From assembly GCA_900637705.1 (NCBI GenBank), contig LR134390.1, positions 558,001 to 622,000 of the forward strand: a stretch of DNA of 64,000 bases, read 5' to 3'. The position numbers were made by a program, and so were the translations under genes. The DNA comes from Fusobacterium varium (GTDB lineage: Bacteria; Fusobacteriota; Fusobacteriia; Fusobacteriales; Fusobacteriaceae). This document shows positions 18,468-28,274 of the stretch, piece by piece (the first letter of the stretch is position 1; the number at the start of each line of letters is the position of its first letter). The notes under the pieces are model-generated. The model worked only from the letters and a program-made list of their open reading frames with translations, ran no database searches and was not told the DNA's origin.

Positions 18468-19538
18468 ATGAAAAAAACAGGTTATTTGATACTGCTTTTA
18501 ATATTGATTATGGCAGGTTGTGGGAAGAAGCAGGAGGAAGTTATAGAAAAAAAAGTTAAGTATGTTATTACAGAACCTGCAACAATGAGAAAAATGAGTC
18601 AGGTATTTAAATCAGATGCTGTACTGGAACCTAAAAATAAGGTTAATCATAAAACTGAAAAAGGTGGAACAATAGAAAAAATATTAAAAAGAAATGGAGA
18701 TACAGTTAAAAAAGGGGAACTTGTAATGGAGCTTTCAGATGCAGCAACAGAATCAAGTTATTTTACAGCAAAAGCAAATTATACATCTGCATTGTCTTCA
18801 CTTAATATTGCAAAGAGTAACTATGAGAAATTTAAAAATCTTTATGAGAAAGAATTGGTATCTTATCTTGAATATGCAGGATATGAAAATACTTATGTAG
18901 GAGCCAAAGGAAATTATGAGGCAGCTAAAGCATCTTATGAAAATGCAAAAAGTGATTATAATAAATTATTTAGAAAAGCAGAAATAGATGGAGTCATTGG
19001 AAATCTTTTTGGAAAAGAGGGAAATGAAATATCAGCAAGTGATATCATCTTTACAGTAGTAGATGATAATTCTATGGAAACTTATGTAGGATTTCCAGCA
19101 GAGTGGCTTACTCAAATAAAAGTTGGACAGGAATTAGAAGTGGAAGTAGGAGCCTTAGGAAAAAAATTTACTGGAAAAATAACAGAGATAAACCCAATTG
19201 CAGATTCTTCAACTAAAAAATTTATGATAAAGGTTGCAGTTGCTAATCCAGATAAAGCTATAAAAGATGGAATGTATTCATATGTAACTATTCCAGTTGG
19301 AGAAATAAATGTATTGTCAGTTTCAGATGAAGCAATATTTGTAAGAAATTTATTAAGCTATGTATTTAAAATAGAAGATGGAGTGGCAAAAAGAGTAGAG
19401 GTAAAAACAGGAGCTACAAACCTTCCATATACTGAAATTTCTTCTGAAGATATAAAAGAGGGAGATAGAATAGTAGTTAAAGGTATATTTGGATTGGAAG
19501 AAGGAAATGAAGTAGAGGAAAATACAGAAGCAAAATAA
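18468..19538 (+). CDS. RND efflux periplasmic adaptor lipoprotein 1
   Basis: A 356-residue membrane fusion protein bridging the RND pump and the TolC-like channel. The lipobox MAGC puts the acylated Cys at residue 18, so it is anchored in the inner membrane. The biotinyl-lipoyl-like domain (GGTIEKILKRNGDTVKKGEL), a helical hairpin (about 105-165) and the beta-barrel domain (EVEVGALGKKFTGKITEINP) appear in order. TTTTAGGAGG precedes the ATG. It is followed after 33 bp by the pump gene. Length and order are normal for HAE-1-type adaptors; the drugs or metabolites moved are unknown. Confidence 0.9.
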   Translation: MKKTGYLILLLILIMAGCGKKQEEVIEKKVKYVITEPATMRKMSQVFKSDAVLEPKNKVNHKTEKGGTIEKILKRNGDTVKKGELVMELSDAATESSYFTAKANYTSALSSLNIAKSNYEKFKNLYEKELVSYLEYAGYENTYVGAKGNYEAAKASYENAKSDYNKLFRKAEIDGVIGNLFGKEGNEISASDIIFTVVDDNSMETYVGFPAEWLTQIKVGQELEVEVGALGKKFTGKITEINPIADSSTKKFMIKVAVANPDKAIKDGMYSYVTIPVGEINVLSVSDEAIFVRNLLSYVFKIEDGVAKRVEVKTGATNLPYTEISSEDIKEGDRIVVKGIFGLEEGNEVEENTEAK

Positions 19539-19571
19539 AATTTAAAAGAAAATAATGAGGTGAAAATATAA

Positions 19572-22500
19572 ATGACTTTAGCAGGTTTATCGATACGTAG
19601 ACCAGTTGCTACAACAATGCTTATGATATCTGTTATGTTCATTGGATTAATGGCAATGTTTTCTATGAAATCAGAGCTTTTACCAAATATGAATATTCCA
19701 GTTGTTACAGTAAGAACAACATGGCAGGGAGCAGTAGCAGAAGATGTAGAAACACAGGTTACTAAAAAAATAGAAGAAATACTTCCAAACGTTGAGGGAA
19801 TAGATAAAATAGAATCAACATCAACTTATGGACAGTCAACAATAGTAGTAAAATTTGACTATGGAATAAACGCAGATGAAAAAGTAACAGAGATACAAAG
19901 AGAATTGTCTAAAATAACAAATGATCTTCCTAGTGCAGCTGATACACCAATAGCTAAGAAAGTAGAAGCAGGAACCGGGAATTTAACTTTGGTAATAATG
20001 ATGAGTGCTCCAAATAAAGCAGAATTAAGTAGTTTTGTTGAAGAATATTTAAAGCCTAAGTTTGAAAGTCTGCCTGGTATAGGGCAAGTAAATGTATTTG
20101 GTAATCCAGATAAGCAGCTACAAATACAAATAGACAGTGACAAACTTGCAGCTTATGATCTTTCTCCAATGGAACTTTATGATATGATAAGAGTATCAAG
20201 CTTAAATGTACCTTTGGGAACTGTGAGTACAGGAACTAAAGATGTAATAGTAAGATTTATGGGAGAATTGAACTACATAGATACTTTTGAAGATATGATT
20301 ATAAAGAGTAATGGAAATACATTAAGAGTTAAAGATGTAGCAGATGTTGTTTTTACAACAGAAGATCCAGAAGATATTTCATACCTTTCAGGAAAAGAGT
20401 CAATAGCAGTAATAGTAGAAAAATCATCAGATGGAAGTACAATAGATTTGAATAAAAGGGCACTTGAAGCTCTTGAAAGTTTGGAATCTATAATGCCTCC
20501 AGATACTGTATATAATGTATTACTTGATACATCTATAGACATAAATCGTTCAATATCAAATGTAAGCAGCACAGCAGTACAAGGACTTATATTGGCAACA
20601 ATAGTATTGTATCTGTTCCTAAAAAATATGAGAGCGACACTATTGGTATCAGCAGCTCTTCCAGTAGCAGTAATATTTACATTTGCATTTCTTGCATTAA
20701 ATGGAACATCACTTAACCTTATCTCATTGATGGGATTGTCAATAGGGGTAGGAATGCTGACAGACAACTCCGTAGTTGTTGTGGATAACATTTATCGTCA
20801 TATGACGGAATTGAAATCCCCAGTAATGGAGGCATCAGATAATGCAACAACAGAAGTTGCTATGTCAGTTATAGCATCAGCTTTAACAACAATGGTTGTA
20901 TTTATTCCAATACTATTTATTCCAGGAATAGCAAGAGAAATATTTAGAGATCTGGCTTATTCAATAATATTTTCAAACCTTGCAGCAATAATAGTTTCAT
21001 TAACTTTGATACCTATGCTTGCAAGTAGATTTCTTACAAATAAGGCAGATATCACAAAGGAAGGAAAGATATTTGGAACAGTAAAAAGTAAATATTTAAA
21101 ATTAATAAACTGGGCAGTAAATAATAGATGGAAAACAATAGGAATAACAATATTTGTATTTGTATTTTCAATAGGAATTGTACCAAAATTTTTAAAGATG
21201 GAGTTTATGCCTAAGCAGGACCAAGGAAGATATTCGATAGTTGCTGAGTTAGGAAAAGGACTTGATCTGGAAAAATCAAAAGCAATAGCTAAAGAAATAG
21301 AGAATATTGTTATAAATGATCCTAATACACAAAGTTATTTTACAATTGTTCAAAAAGATAGTTTTTCTATAAATGTGGATATAGGAAAGAAAGATACAAG
21401 AGATACTTCTGTATTTGATATAATTACTAAATTAAGACCAATTGTAGAAAAAATACCAGATACAAGAACAAATTTATCAGAAGATTTTGCGATGGGGTCA
21501 CAGCAAAGAGATGTTCAGTTTGACATAGTTGGTTCTAATCTTAATGAAATTAAGGAAGTAGGAGCAAAGGTACTTGAAGAAATTAAAAAATATCCAGGAG
21601 CAGTTGATGTAAAATCAACATTGGATCCAGGAAATATAGAAGCAAGAGTAGTACTTGACAGAGATAAAATAAAGAGTTATGGAATTAATCCATCTGTAAT
21701 AGCTCAGACATTGAGTTATTCAGTATTGGGAGGAGATAGAGGAGATACAGTAACTGTTAAGACTGGAGTAGAAGAGATAGATGTTATAGTAAGATTACCT
21801 AAAGATAAGAGAAATGATATAAATGCTTTGAAAAATCTTAATATAAAAATAGACAGTGGAAAATTCATAAAACTATCAGATGTAGCAGATATAGTAATGG
21901 CAGAAGGATCATCAGAAATAAATAAGACAGATAGAATATATAGTGTAACAGTATCTGCAAATGATGGTGGAGTGGGAATGAAAGCTATCCAAGATAAACT
22001 TGTAGAGGCATATAAGTCAACTAATCCTCCAAAATCAGTTGACTACAGATGGGGTGGAAATTCAGAAAACCTTAGTGATGCAACAAGTCAATTAGGATTT
22101 GCACTTGGAATATCAATATTCCTAATATATGCATTACTAGCAGCTCAGTTTGAAAATTTTGTACTTCCAGTAATAATTATAGGATCAATACCACTTGCAT
22201 TAGTAGGGATAGTATGGGGACTTTTAGTAACTGGTCAACCTGTAGATATAATGGTTATGATAGGAGTAATACTTCTAGCAGGGGTAGTTGTTAACAATGC
22301 TATAGTATTGATAGACTTTATTAAGATGACCAGAGAAAGAGGAAGTGAAAGACAGGAAGCAGTAATAGAGTCATGTAGAACAAGACTTAGACCGATTTTA
22401 ATGACAACTATGACAACAGTATTGGGAATGCTTCCATTATCGCTTGGAATAGGAGAAGGATCAGAAATATACAGAGGAATGGCTATAACAGTTATGTTTG

Positions 22501-22652
22501 GATTAACATTCTCAACACTTTTAACACTAGTAGTAATTCCAATCCTTTATACATTAATTGAAGATATGAATAATGCTATTTTAAAATTTCTTAAAAAAGT
22601 GTATAATAAAATTATGGATCTTTTACCTAAAAAATTAAGTGGAAGAAACTAA
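19572..22652 (+). CDS. RND-family efflux pump 1 (HAE-1 type)
   Basis: A 1026-residue proton-driven inner-membrane transporter with 12 predicted helices and two large periplasmic loops. It opens with LAGLSIRRPVATTMLMISVM, and helix 4 reads GVGMLTDNSVVVVDNIYRHM, carrying the proton-relay Asp followed by Asn as in HAE-1 rather than the Asp-Asp of AcrB. The second half has AGVVVNNAIVLIDFIKMTRE. Such pumps export hydrophobic drugs, dyes or fatty-acid-like compounds; the substrate is not readable. AATGAGGTG precedes the ATG. It is followed 17 bp later by a small PII-like gene, which is an uncommon addition to the operon. Confidence 0.93.
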   Translation: MTLAGLSIRRPVATTMLMISVMFIGLMAMFSMKSELLPNMNIPVVTVRTTWQGAVAEDVETQVTKKIEEILPNVEGIDKIESTSTYGQSTIVVKFDYGINADEKVTEIQRELSKITNDLPSAADTPIAKKVEAGTGNLTLVIMMSAPNKAELSSFVEEYLKPKFESLPGIGQVNVFGNPDKQLQIQIDSDKLAAYDLSPMELYDMIRVSSLNVPLGTVSTGTKDVIVRFMGELNYIDTFEDMIIKSNGNTLRVKDVADVVFTTEDPEDISYLSGKESIAVIVEKSSDGSTIDLNKRALEALESLESIMPPDTVYNVLLDTSIDINRSISNVSSTAVQGLILATIVLYLFLKNMRATLLVSAALPVAVIFTFAFLALNGTSLNLISLMGLSIGVGMLTDNSVVVVDNIYRHMTELKSPVMEASDNATTEVAMSVIASALTTMVVFIPILFIPGIAREIFRDLAYSIIFSNLAAIIVSLTLIPMLASRFLTNKADITKEGKIFGTVKSKYLKLINWAVNNRWKTIGITIFVFVFSIGIVPKFLKMEFMPKQDQGRYSIVAELGKGLDLEKSKAIAKEIENIVINDPNTQSYFTIVQKDSFSINVDIGKKDTRDTSVFDIITKLRPIVEKIPDTRTNLSEDFAMGSQQRDVQFDIVGSNLNEIKEVGAKVLEEIKKYPGAVDVKSTLDPGNIEARVVLDRDKIKSYGINPSVIAQTLSYSVLGGDRGDTVTVKTGVEEIDVIVRLPKDKRNDINALKNLNIKIDSGKFIKLSDVADIVMAEGSSEINKTDRIYSVTVSANDGGVGMKAIQDKLVEAYKSTNPPKSVDYRWGGNSENLSDATSQLGFALGISIFLIYALLAAQFENFVLPVIIIGSIPLALVGIVWGLLVTGQPVDIMVMIGVILLAGVVVNNAIVLIDFIKMTRERGSERQEAVIESCRTRLRPILMTTMTTVLGMLPLSLGIGEGSEIYRGMAITVMFGLTFSTLLTLVVIPILYTLIEDMNNAILKFLKKVYNKIMDLLPKKLSGRN

Positions 22653-22669
22653 AAGGAGGGGGATTTACA

Positions 22670-23059
22670 ATGACAGATGGACATTATAACTATAAGATGA
22701 TATTTGTAAATATAAATGAATCACAAAAGGCAAGATTGGAAGACTTTTTTGATGAAATAAAATTTTATTACTATACTGTACAGAAGAAAATAGAAAGTGT
22801 ATGGGACGCCAAAGTAAAACATAAAAATACACTTGTTTGGCCAGGGACAGATTGTACATTTATATTGACAGTTCCAGAAAGAAATCTGGATAAAATGCTG
22901 ACAAATTTAAAGACTTTCAGAATGTCTCTTCCACGAGGAATAGTAATGACAGCAGGAGTAATTCCTGTGGATAGAATTATAATAGATTTTCTTAATGAAG
23001 ATATAGTTCCTGATGAAGAACTTTTAGAGAGGCTAAAAGAAAAACATAAGGTAAAATAA
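22670..23059 (+). CDS. Small PII-like (ferredoxin-fold) protein
   Basis: A 129-residue soluble protein with beta-alpha-beta pattern: KMIFVNINESQKARLEDFF, then YYYTVQKKIESVW, CTFILTVPERNLDKMLTNLK and GVIPVDRII. This resembles PII-like proteins of the group found linked to RND efflux genes (the PII-NG type), though no family motif is decisive. AAAGGAGG precedes the ATG. It has no signal peptide or membrane segment. As last gene of the TetR-channel-adaptor-pump operon, it could sense a cytosolic metabolite or adjust the pump. It ends at a terminator. Function is inferred from shape and place only. Confidence 0.6.
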   Translation: MTDGHYNYKMIFVNINESQKARLEDFFDEIKFYYYTVQKKIESVWDAKVKHKNTLVWPGTDCTFILTVPERNLDKMLTNLKTFRMSLPRGIVMTAGVIPVDRIIIDFLNEDIVPDEELLERLKEKHKVK

Positions 23060-23077
23060 TAAATAATAATATAAAGT

Positions 23078-23124
23078 GAGGATAAGTTCAATGTCAGAAA
23101 AGACAAAACTTATCCTTGTTTTTA
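23078..23124 (+). terminator. Terminator of pump operon 1
   Basis: GGATAAGTT (23080-23088) pairs with AACTTATCC (23107-23115), followed by TTGTTTTTATT. Confidence 0.7.
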
Positions 23125-23183
23125 TTGAGGAATAAATTGCATTTTTTTCTTTTTTAGTGTATATTTATTTATATATAAATCAA

Positions 23184-23214
23184 TTACCCTAAAGTAACTT
23201 TATAGTTTTAAAAT
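23184..23214 (+). promoter_or_regulatory. MerR-type promoter of pump operon 2
   Basis: TTACCC (23184-23189) and TAAAAT (23209-23214) are 19 bp apart (20 if the -35 is aligned with the copy at 16153). The shared core ACCCT-AAGTA-CTTTATAGTTT and the -10 TAAAATTA match the element at 16153-16183 at nearly every base. The dyad CTAAAGTAACTTTATAG lies in the spacer. The operon it serves ends in a MerR-family gene, suggesting autoactivation. Confidence 0.65.
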
Positions 23215-23263
23215 TAGGGTTAGTTTATATCCAATGAATTTTGTATACAAAACAGGGGGAGTT

Positions 23264-24322
23264 ATGAAAAAATTATTACTAGTTATTTCTCTTTTTTCTT
23301 TAGTTGCATGTGGTAAAAGCAAGGCTACTCAAACAGAAAAAAAAGAAGTAGTTAAATTAGCAAAGACAATTGAATTAAGTGAACAAAATCTTGAATATGT
23401 GAAAGATTATAATGGAGAATTAAAACCTGTTAATGAAGTAACTACAATTACTCCTACAGGAGGAGATGTAAAAAAAATAAATTTTAAAAATGGTGATAAA
23501 GTAAAAAAAGGAGATGTAATTCTTGAACTTACAGATGCATCAACAGAAGCAAGCTATTATGAAGCTGAAGGAAATCTTTTGAAAGCTAAATCAAGCTATT
23601 CAACTGATAAAATCTCTTATGAGAAATATAAAAAATTATATGCAAAAGAACTTGTATCTGAAGATGAGTATTTAAATTCTAAAAATAAGTATGAAACAAG
23701 CATAGGTGGCTTAAAAATAGCTGAGGCTAATTTTATAAGAGCCAAGGATAATTTTTCAAGATTAAAAGTAACAGCTAAAATAGATGGAACTATAACTGAC
23801 TTAGATCTCAAGGAATTTGAAAAAGTATCAGCTTCTCAAAAAATATTAACAATAGTTGATAATAGCAATATGGAATTAGTAATAGCTGTTTCTGGGAAGG
23901 ATACTGAATATACAAAGGTTGGAGGAAAAGCAGAAGTTTTTGTAGAGGAATTAGGAGAAAAATTAGAAGGGACTATAACTGATATAAATCTTAGTTCAGA
24001 CAGTAATACAAAAAAATATTCAGTTAAAATTATTGTAAATAATGAAAATCAAAGACTTTTAAAGGGATTGTATGCTAAAGTAAAGTTACAGCAAGGATAT
24101 ATAAAGGGATTATTTGTACCTAAGCAGGCAATAATGATAAAAGATCTTTATTCATATATAGTTATTTCAAGGAATAACACTGCTGTTATTTATAAAATTA
24201 CTCCTGATATTACAATAGGTAATGAACAAAGAATTGAGTTTCCTGATTATCAGATAGGGGATAGAGTAGTAGTAGAGGGACAGTATCTTCTTAATAATAA
24301 TGATAAAATAAAGGAGAACTAA
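23264..24322 (+). CDS. RND efflux periplasmic adaptor lipoprotein 2
   Basis: A 352-residue membrane fusion protein. The ATG at 23264 is chosen because a GGGGG site lies just before it and the lipoprotein signal MKKLLLVISLFSLVAC (acylated Cys16) starts there; an upstream ATG at 23234 would add ten residues that spoil the signal. The lipoyl-like domain (GGDVKKINFKNGDKVKKGD), helical hairpin and beta-barrel parts follow in order. It is a distant paralogue of the adaptor at 18468. The gene ends 3 bp before the second RND pump, so they are tightly coupled. No channel gene belongs to this operon. Confidence 0.88.
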   Translation: MKKLLLVISLFSLVACGKSKATQTEKKEVVKLAKTIELSEQNLEYVKDYNGELKPVNEVTTITPTGGDVKKINFKNGDKVKKGDVILELTDASTEASYYEAEGNLLKAKSSYSTDKISYEKYKKLYAKELVSEDEYLNSKNKYETSIGGLKIAEANFIRAKDNFSRLKVTAKIDGTITDLDLKEFEKVSASQKILTIVDNSNMELVIAVSGKDTEYTKVGGKAEVFVEELGEKLEGTITDINLSSDSNTKKYSVKIIVNNENQRLLKGLYAKVKLQQGYIKGLFVPKQAIMIKDLYSYIVISRNNTAVIYKITPDITIGNEQRIEFPDYQIGDRVVVEGQYLLNNNDKIKEN

Positions 24323-24325
24323 GAT

Positions 24326-27300
24326 ATGAAATCAATTTCAGAATTTTCAATAAGAAAACCAGCTACAGCTACAATGTTTATAATATCGATGATTTTCTTT
24401 GGTATATTAGGTCTTAAAAAAATGCCAATAGAAATGCTGCCTAATATAAATAAGCCTACTGTAAGGATAAGAATAAAATGGGACGGAGCAACTCCATCAG
24501 ATGTAGATAAAATGATTACAAGAAAAATAGAAGATGTTCTTCCAAATGTAGAAGGAATAGTTGAGTATACTTCTGAGTCTTCTGCTGAACAATCTCTTAT
24601 ATTTGTAAAATTTAAGTATGGAACTGATGTTGAAACAAAGATAACTCTTATACAAAATGAGATAAACCAAATAAGAAATAAATTTCCAGATGATATGAAA
24701 GAGCCTTCTATAAGAAAAAGCTCAATGTCAGATGTACCTGCTATTACTTTTTCAATGGCAGGTGGAGATAGAATGGAAATGAGGAGTTATGCTGAAAATA
24801 ACTTGAAACCTATGCTGGAAAGAATTTCAGGAGTAGCTCAAATACAAGTTTTTGGTGGGCAGGAACAAGAAGTATCAGTGGAAGTAGATCCTAATAAATT
24901 AGAAAATTACAATCTAGGTATAATGGATGTATATAATAAAATGAACAAAGCCAGTGTCAATCTTCCAGGTGGAATATTAAGAGAGGGAGAAAAAGAATAT
25001 CTTATAAAAATAGAAGCAGAGATAGAAACTGCTGATCAGATAAAAGAGATTGTATTAAGTAATAAAAATGGACATCTTTTAAAATTAAAAGATATAGCAA
25101 AGATACAAGTTGCTCCCAAAGATAGAACATCAATATATAGAAAAAATGGAAAAGATAGTATAGTAGTTATTGTTTCAAAGACAGATGACGGAAATTCAGT
25201 TGCAATTGTTAACGAAACAAAAAAAATAATAGAAAGTAATAGGGGTTCACTTCCTATTAATACTGTATTGAACTATGAATTTGATTCTTCTGTTACAATA
25301 CTGAATTCAATATCTAATGTTAAATCAAGTGGGTTACAGGGGCTGGTTCTAGCATCTGTCATACTTTTTATCTTTTTAAAAAGTGTTTCAGCTACTTTGA
25401 TAATAGCTGTTGCTATTCCTATATCTATAATCTTTACTTTCTTTTTATTAAATATTCAGGGGATAAGTATCAATTTAATATCTCTTATGGGATTATCTTT
25501 AGGAATAGGAATGCTTGTAGATAACTCAGTAGTAGTTGTAGATAATATATTTAGGCATATGACTGAATTGGGAAAAACAAGATTACAGGCAGCAAAAGAT
25601 GGAGCAGAGGAAATGGCTCTTCCTGTACTAGCTTCAACAATGACTACAGTTGCTGCATTTTTACCTTTAGTTTTTCAGGAAGGATTGGCAAAAGAGCAAT
25701 TCAATAATTTATGTTATGCAATATCATACTCATTATTGGCTTCATTAGTAATATCACTTACATTTGTACCAATGATAGCAAGTAAAGTAATGGATAGTAA
25801 AAAAGATTTGAATGCTGAAGGAAAAATAATGATTAACTTCAGGAAAATATATGTTGCAACATTAAAATGGGCTATAAGACACAGAGGGGCTGTATTAGGT
25901 ATACTTGCAGTTTTATTCGCTGGCTCAATGTTTATTGCATCAAAAATAGGAGGGAGATATATTCCAACTGTTGATGAGGGACGGTATGCAGTGGTAGCAA
26001 AACTTCCATCGGGAGCAGATGTAAATAAAGCTGATAGAATAGGAAAAGTTCTTGAAGAAAAAGCAGTTATATTGCCATTTGTAAAAGATTATACAGTTTC
26101 AGGAAATAGTTCAAATACTATTCTTAATATAAATGCAGGTTTAAAAACTTCAAGAAATGAATCACTTCAAGATATAATGAGAGAACTTAGAAAAACTTTT
26201 GTAGAATTTCCAGATGTGGAATTAACAATAACTCCAGGATATAAATTTGGAACTAGAGGAATATATGATTTAGAGTTTGAACTTTATTCAGATAATGAAT
26301 CACAGCTTCAGATGATATCTCAAGAGCTTAAAGAAAAAATAAAAGAAATAGATGGAATATATGATGTAACTTCTTCATTTGAAGGAGGAAAGCCAGAAGG
26401 AAAATTCTATATAGATAGAGAGAAAGCAGAGTATTATGGATTAGATGCTAAAACTATAGCAACAATGATACAGACGCAAATATTAGGTGGAACACCCATA
26501 AAAATCAATAGTGATAATAGTGAAATAGATGTAACACTTCAATTACAGAAAAAATATAGAGAATCTACAGGATTGATATTAGATTCAAGAATAACACTTC
26601 CTACTGGTGGAAATATCAGAATATCTGATGTTGCTGAATTTAGAGCTGAAGAGGGACCTTCAAAAATAGAAAAAAAGGATAAGAAAAAGAAAATAGTTAT
26701 ATATGCAAATTTGAAAGATGAACTTGATTTAGAAACAGCACAAAAACTTGTAATCACAACTTTAGAAGATATGGGATATCCAGATGGTTTGACTTATGGA
26801 ACTGGAGGAAAAAGTGCTGATATGGCTGAAATGGGAGCTCAATTGAAATCAACATTTGCTATTGCAGTATTTCTTATTTATTTTATTCTTGTATGGCAGT
26901 TTGAATCTTTTATAATGCCATTTGTTATTATATTATCTATTCCTCTTTCTACTACAGGTGCATTTTATGCTCTCTATGCAGCAGGACTTAGTATAGATGC
27001 CATGGTTTCTGTAGGATTTGTAATGCTGGCAGGAATAGTTGTAAACAATGCTATTGTATTGATAGATTTTATTAATATTAGAAGAGCTGCTGGAGATAAT
27101 ATGAATAAAGCTCTTATCACAGCTGGAAAGACAAGATTAAGACCAATTTTAATGACTACACTTACTACTGTTCTTGGAATGATTCCATTGATGTTCAGTA
27201 ATGGAGAAGGTTCTGAAATATACAAAGGAATGTCCTTTGTTGTTGTATTTGGTCTTTCAACAGCTACACTTTTAACTTTAGTAGTAATACCTGTATTTTA

Positions 27301-27367
27301 TTATTTAATAGATGACTTTATACTTGTGATGAGAAGATTTAGAAAAAAATTATCAAAAAAATCATAA
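24326..27367 (+). CDS. RND-family efflux pump 2 (HAE-1 type)
   Basis: A 1013-residue inner-membrane proton antiporter, paralogous to the pump at 19572. The opening ISEFSIRKPATATMFIISMI, helix 4 GIGMLVDNSVVVVDNIFRHM with a single relay Asp, and the second-half AGIVVNNAIVLIDFINIRRA are all as expected. It must use an outer-membrane channel from elsewhere, most simply the TolC-like protein at 17041. A MerR regulator follows after 15 bp. Regulation by the MerR-type promoter at 23184 suggests induction by a compound sensed by that regulator. Substrate unknown. Confidence 0.92.
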   Translation: MKSISEFSIRKPATATMFIISMIFFGILGLKKMPIEMLPNINKPTVRIRIKWDGATPSDVDKMITRKIEDVLPNVEGIVEYTSESSAEQSLIFVKFKYGTDVETKITLIQNEINQIRNKFPDDMKEPSIRKSSMSDVPAITFSMAGGDRMEMRSYAENNLKPMLERISGVAQIQVFGGQEQEVSVEVDPNKLENYNLGIMDVYNKMNKASVNLPGGILREGEKEYLIKIEAEIETADQIKEIVLSNKNGHLLKLKDIAKIQVAPKDRTSIYRKNGKDSIVVIVSKTDDGNSVAIVNETKKIIESNRGSLPINTVLNYEFDSSVTILNSISNVKSSGLQGLVLASVILFIFLKSVSATLIIAVAIPISIIFTFFLLNIQGISINLISLMGLSLGIGMLVDNSVVVVDNIFRHMTELGKTRLQAAKDGAEEMALPVLASTMTTVAAFLPLVFQEGLAKEQFNNLCYAISYSLLASLVISLTFVPMIASKVMDSKKDLNAEGKIMINFRKIYVATLKWAIRHRGAVLGILAVLFAGSMFIASKIGGRYIPTVDEGRYAVVAKLPSGADVNKADRIGKVLEEKAVILPFVKDYTVSGNSSNTILNINAGLKTSRNESLQDIMRELRKTFVEFPDVELTITPGYKFGTRGIYDLEFELYSDNESQLQMISQELKEKIKEIDGIYDVTSSFEGGKPEGKFYIDREKAEYYGLDAKTIATMIQTQILGGTPIKINSDNSEIDVTLQLQKKYRESTGLILDSRITLPTGGNIRISDVAEFRAEEGPSKIEKKDKKKKIVIYANLKDELDLETAQKLVITTLEDMGYPDGLTYGTGGKSADMAEMGAQLKSTFAIAVFLIYFILVWQFESFIMPFVIILSIPLSTTGAFYALYAAGLSIDAMVSVGFVMLAGIVVNNAIVLIDFINIRRAAGDNMNKALITAGKTRLRPILMTTLTTVLGMIPLMFSNGEGSEIYKGMSFVVVFGLSTATLLTLVVIPVFYYLIDDFILVMRRFRKKLSKKS

Positions 27368-27382
27368 AGAAAAGGAGAGAGA

Positions 27383-28243
27383 ATGGAAGATTACTTAACA
27401 ATTGGAGAAATATCAAAACTTACTGCAGTTCCTATTTCTACACTACGTTATTATGATAGTGAAGGAATATTTTCTCCTGCTCTGAAAGATGAAAAGAATA
27501 ATTATAGATATTACACTGGTTTTCAAATACCAGTATTAAAAATAATAATACACTTGAAAAAACTAGGATTTAGTAATGAATCTATAAAAAGTCATTTGAA
27601 AAATCTTAATTATTCACATACTTTGGAATTGATAACAAAAATAATAGAAGAAACTAAAGTAGAAATAAAAAGGCTTCAGAGAATAGAAAAAGAGTTGATA
27701 CAAAATGCAGATCAAGTAAAGCAGTTGATTGAAATAGAAGAAAAAATAGATACCTTTTTTATAGAAGAAATGGAAGAAATAAAAGCTGTATATACAGATA
27801 TATCTTTAGATACTGATCCTAAGAAAATAATTCAAACAGCATTTAAAAAATTGGATATTTCCTTAAGTACTAGTAATTCATCTGAAATAACAAAGAAAAT
27901 AGATGTACCATTAAATAACACTACTTTGCCAATAGGAATATATGCTTTAATAATTCCTAGAGAAAATATTGAAAATGGGAACTTCAAAGAAGAAAAAATT
28001 ATTTTTATGCGAGATGTGAAGAGTATTGAAAAGAAAATGATACTTCCTAAAAATAGATATGCATGTCTTTATTGTAAAAATAGATTCAGAGATAGAAAAG
28101 AGTATGTTGAAAAACTTCTAAAATGGATAAAAGATAATAATTTTGAAATTACAGGAGATACTATCATACATTTTTTAGCTGGTCCTGGTTTTGTAAAAGA
28201 TCCTAAAGAACTACTGTATGCAGTAAAAATACCAATAAAATAA
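27383..28243 (+). CDS. MerR-family transcriptional activator (BmrR-like)
   Basis: A 286-residue regulator: the winged helix-turn-helix is at the N-terminus (LTIGEISKLTAVPISTLRYY, residues 4-23, then NNYRYYTGFQI), followed by a long dimerisation helix (about 75-125) and a C-terminal domain of about 150 residues resembling the GyrI/BmrR effector-binding fold. This is the layout of multidrug sensors that activate pump genes. AAAGGAGAG precedes the ATG. It is the last gene of pump operon 2. The two long-spacer promoters at 16153 and 23184 are its most likely targets, linking both pump operons under one activator. Confidence 0.88.
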   Translation: MEDYLTIGEISKLTAVPISTLRYYDSEGIFSPALKDEKNNYRYYTGFQIPVLKIIIHLKKLGFSNESIKSHLKNLNYSHTLELITKIIEETKVEIKRLQRIEKELIQNADQVKQLIEIEEKIDTFFIEEMEEIKAVYTDISLDTDPKKIIQTAFKKLDISLSTSNSSEITKKIDVPLNNTTLPIGIYALIIPRENIENGNFKEEKIIFMRDVKSIEKKMILPKNRYACLYCKNRFRDRKEYVEKLLKWIKDNNFEITGDTIIHFLAGPGFVKDPKELLYAVKIPIK

Positions 28244-28272
28244 AAGGACAGGGATAATTCCCTGTCCTTTTT
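28242..28272. terminator. Bidirectional terminator of pump operon 2 and the TPR gene
   Basis: A perfect 12-bp stem AAAAGGACAGGG/CCCTGTCCTTTT with loop ATAATT, flanked by A and T runs, sits between convergent genes. Confidence 0.93.
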
Positions 28273-28274
28273 GA

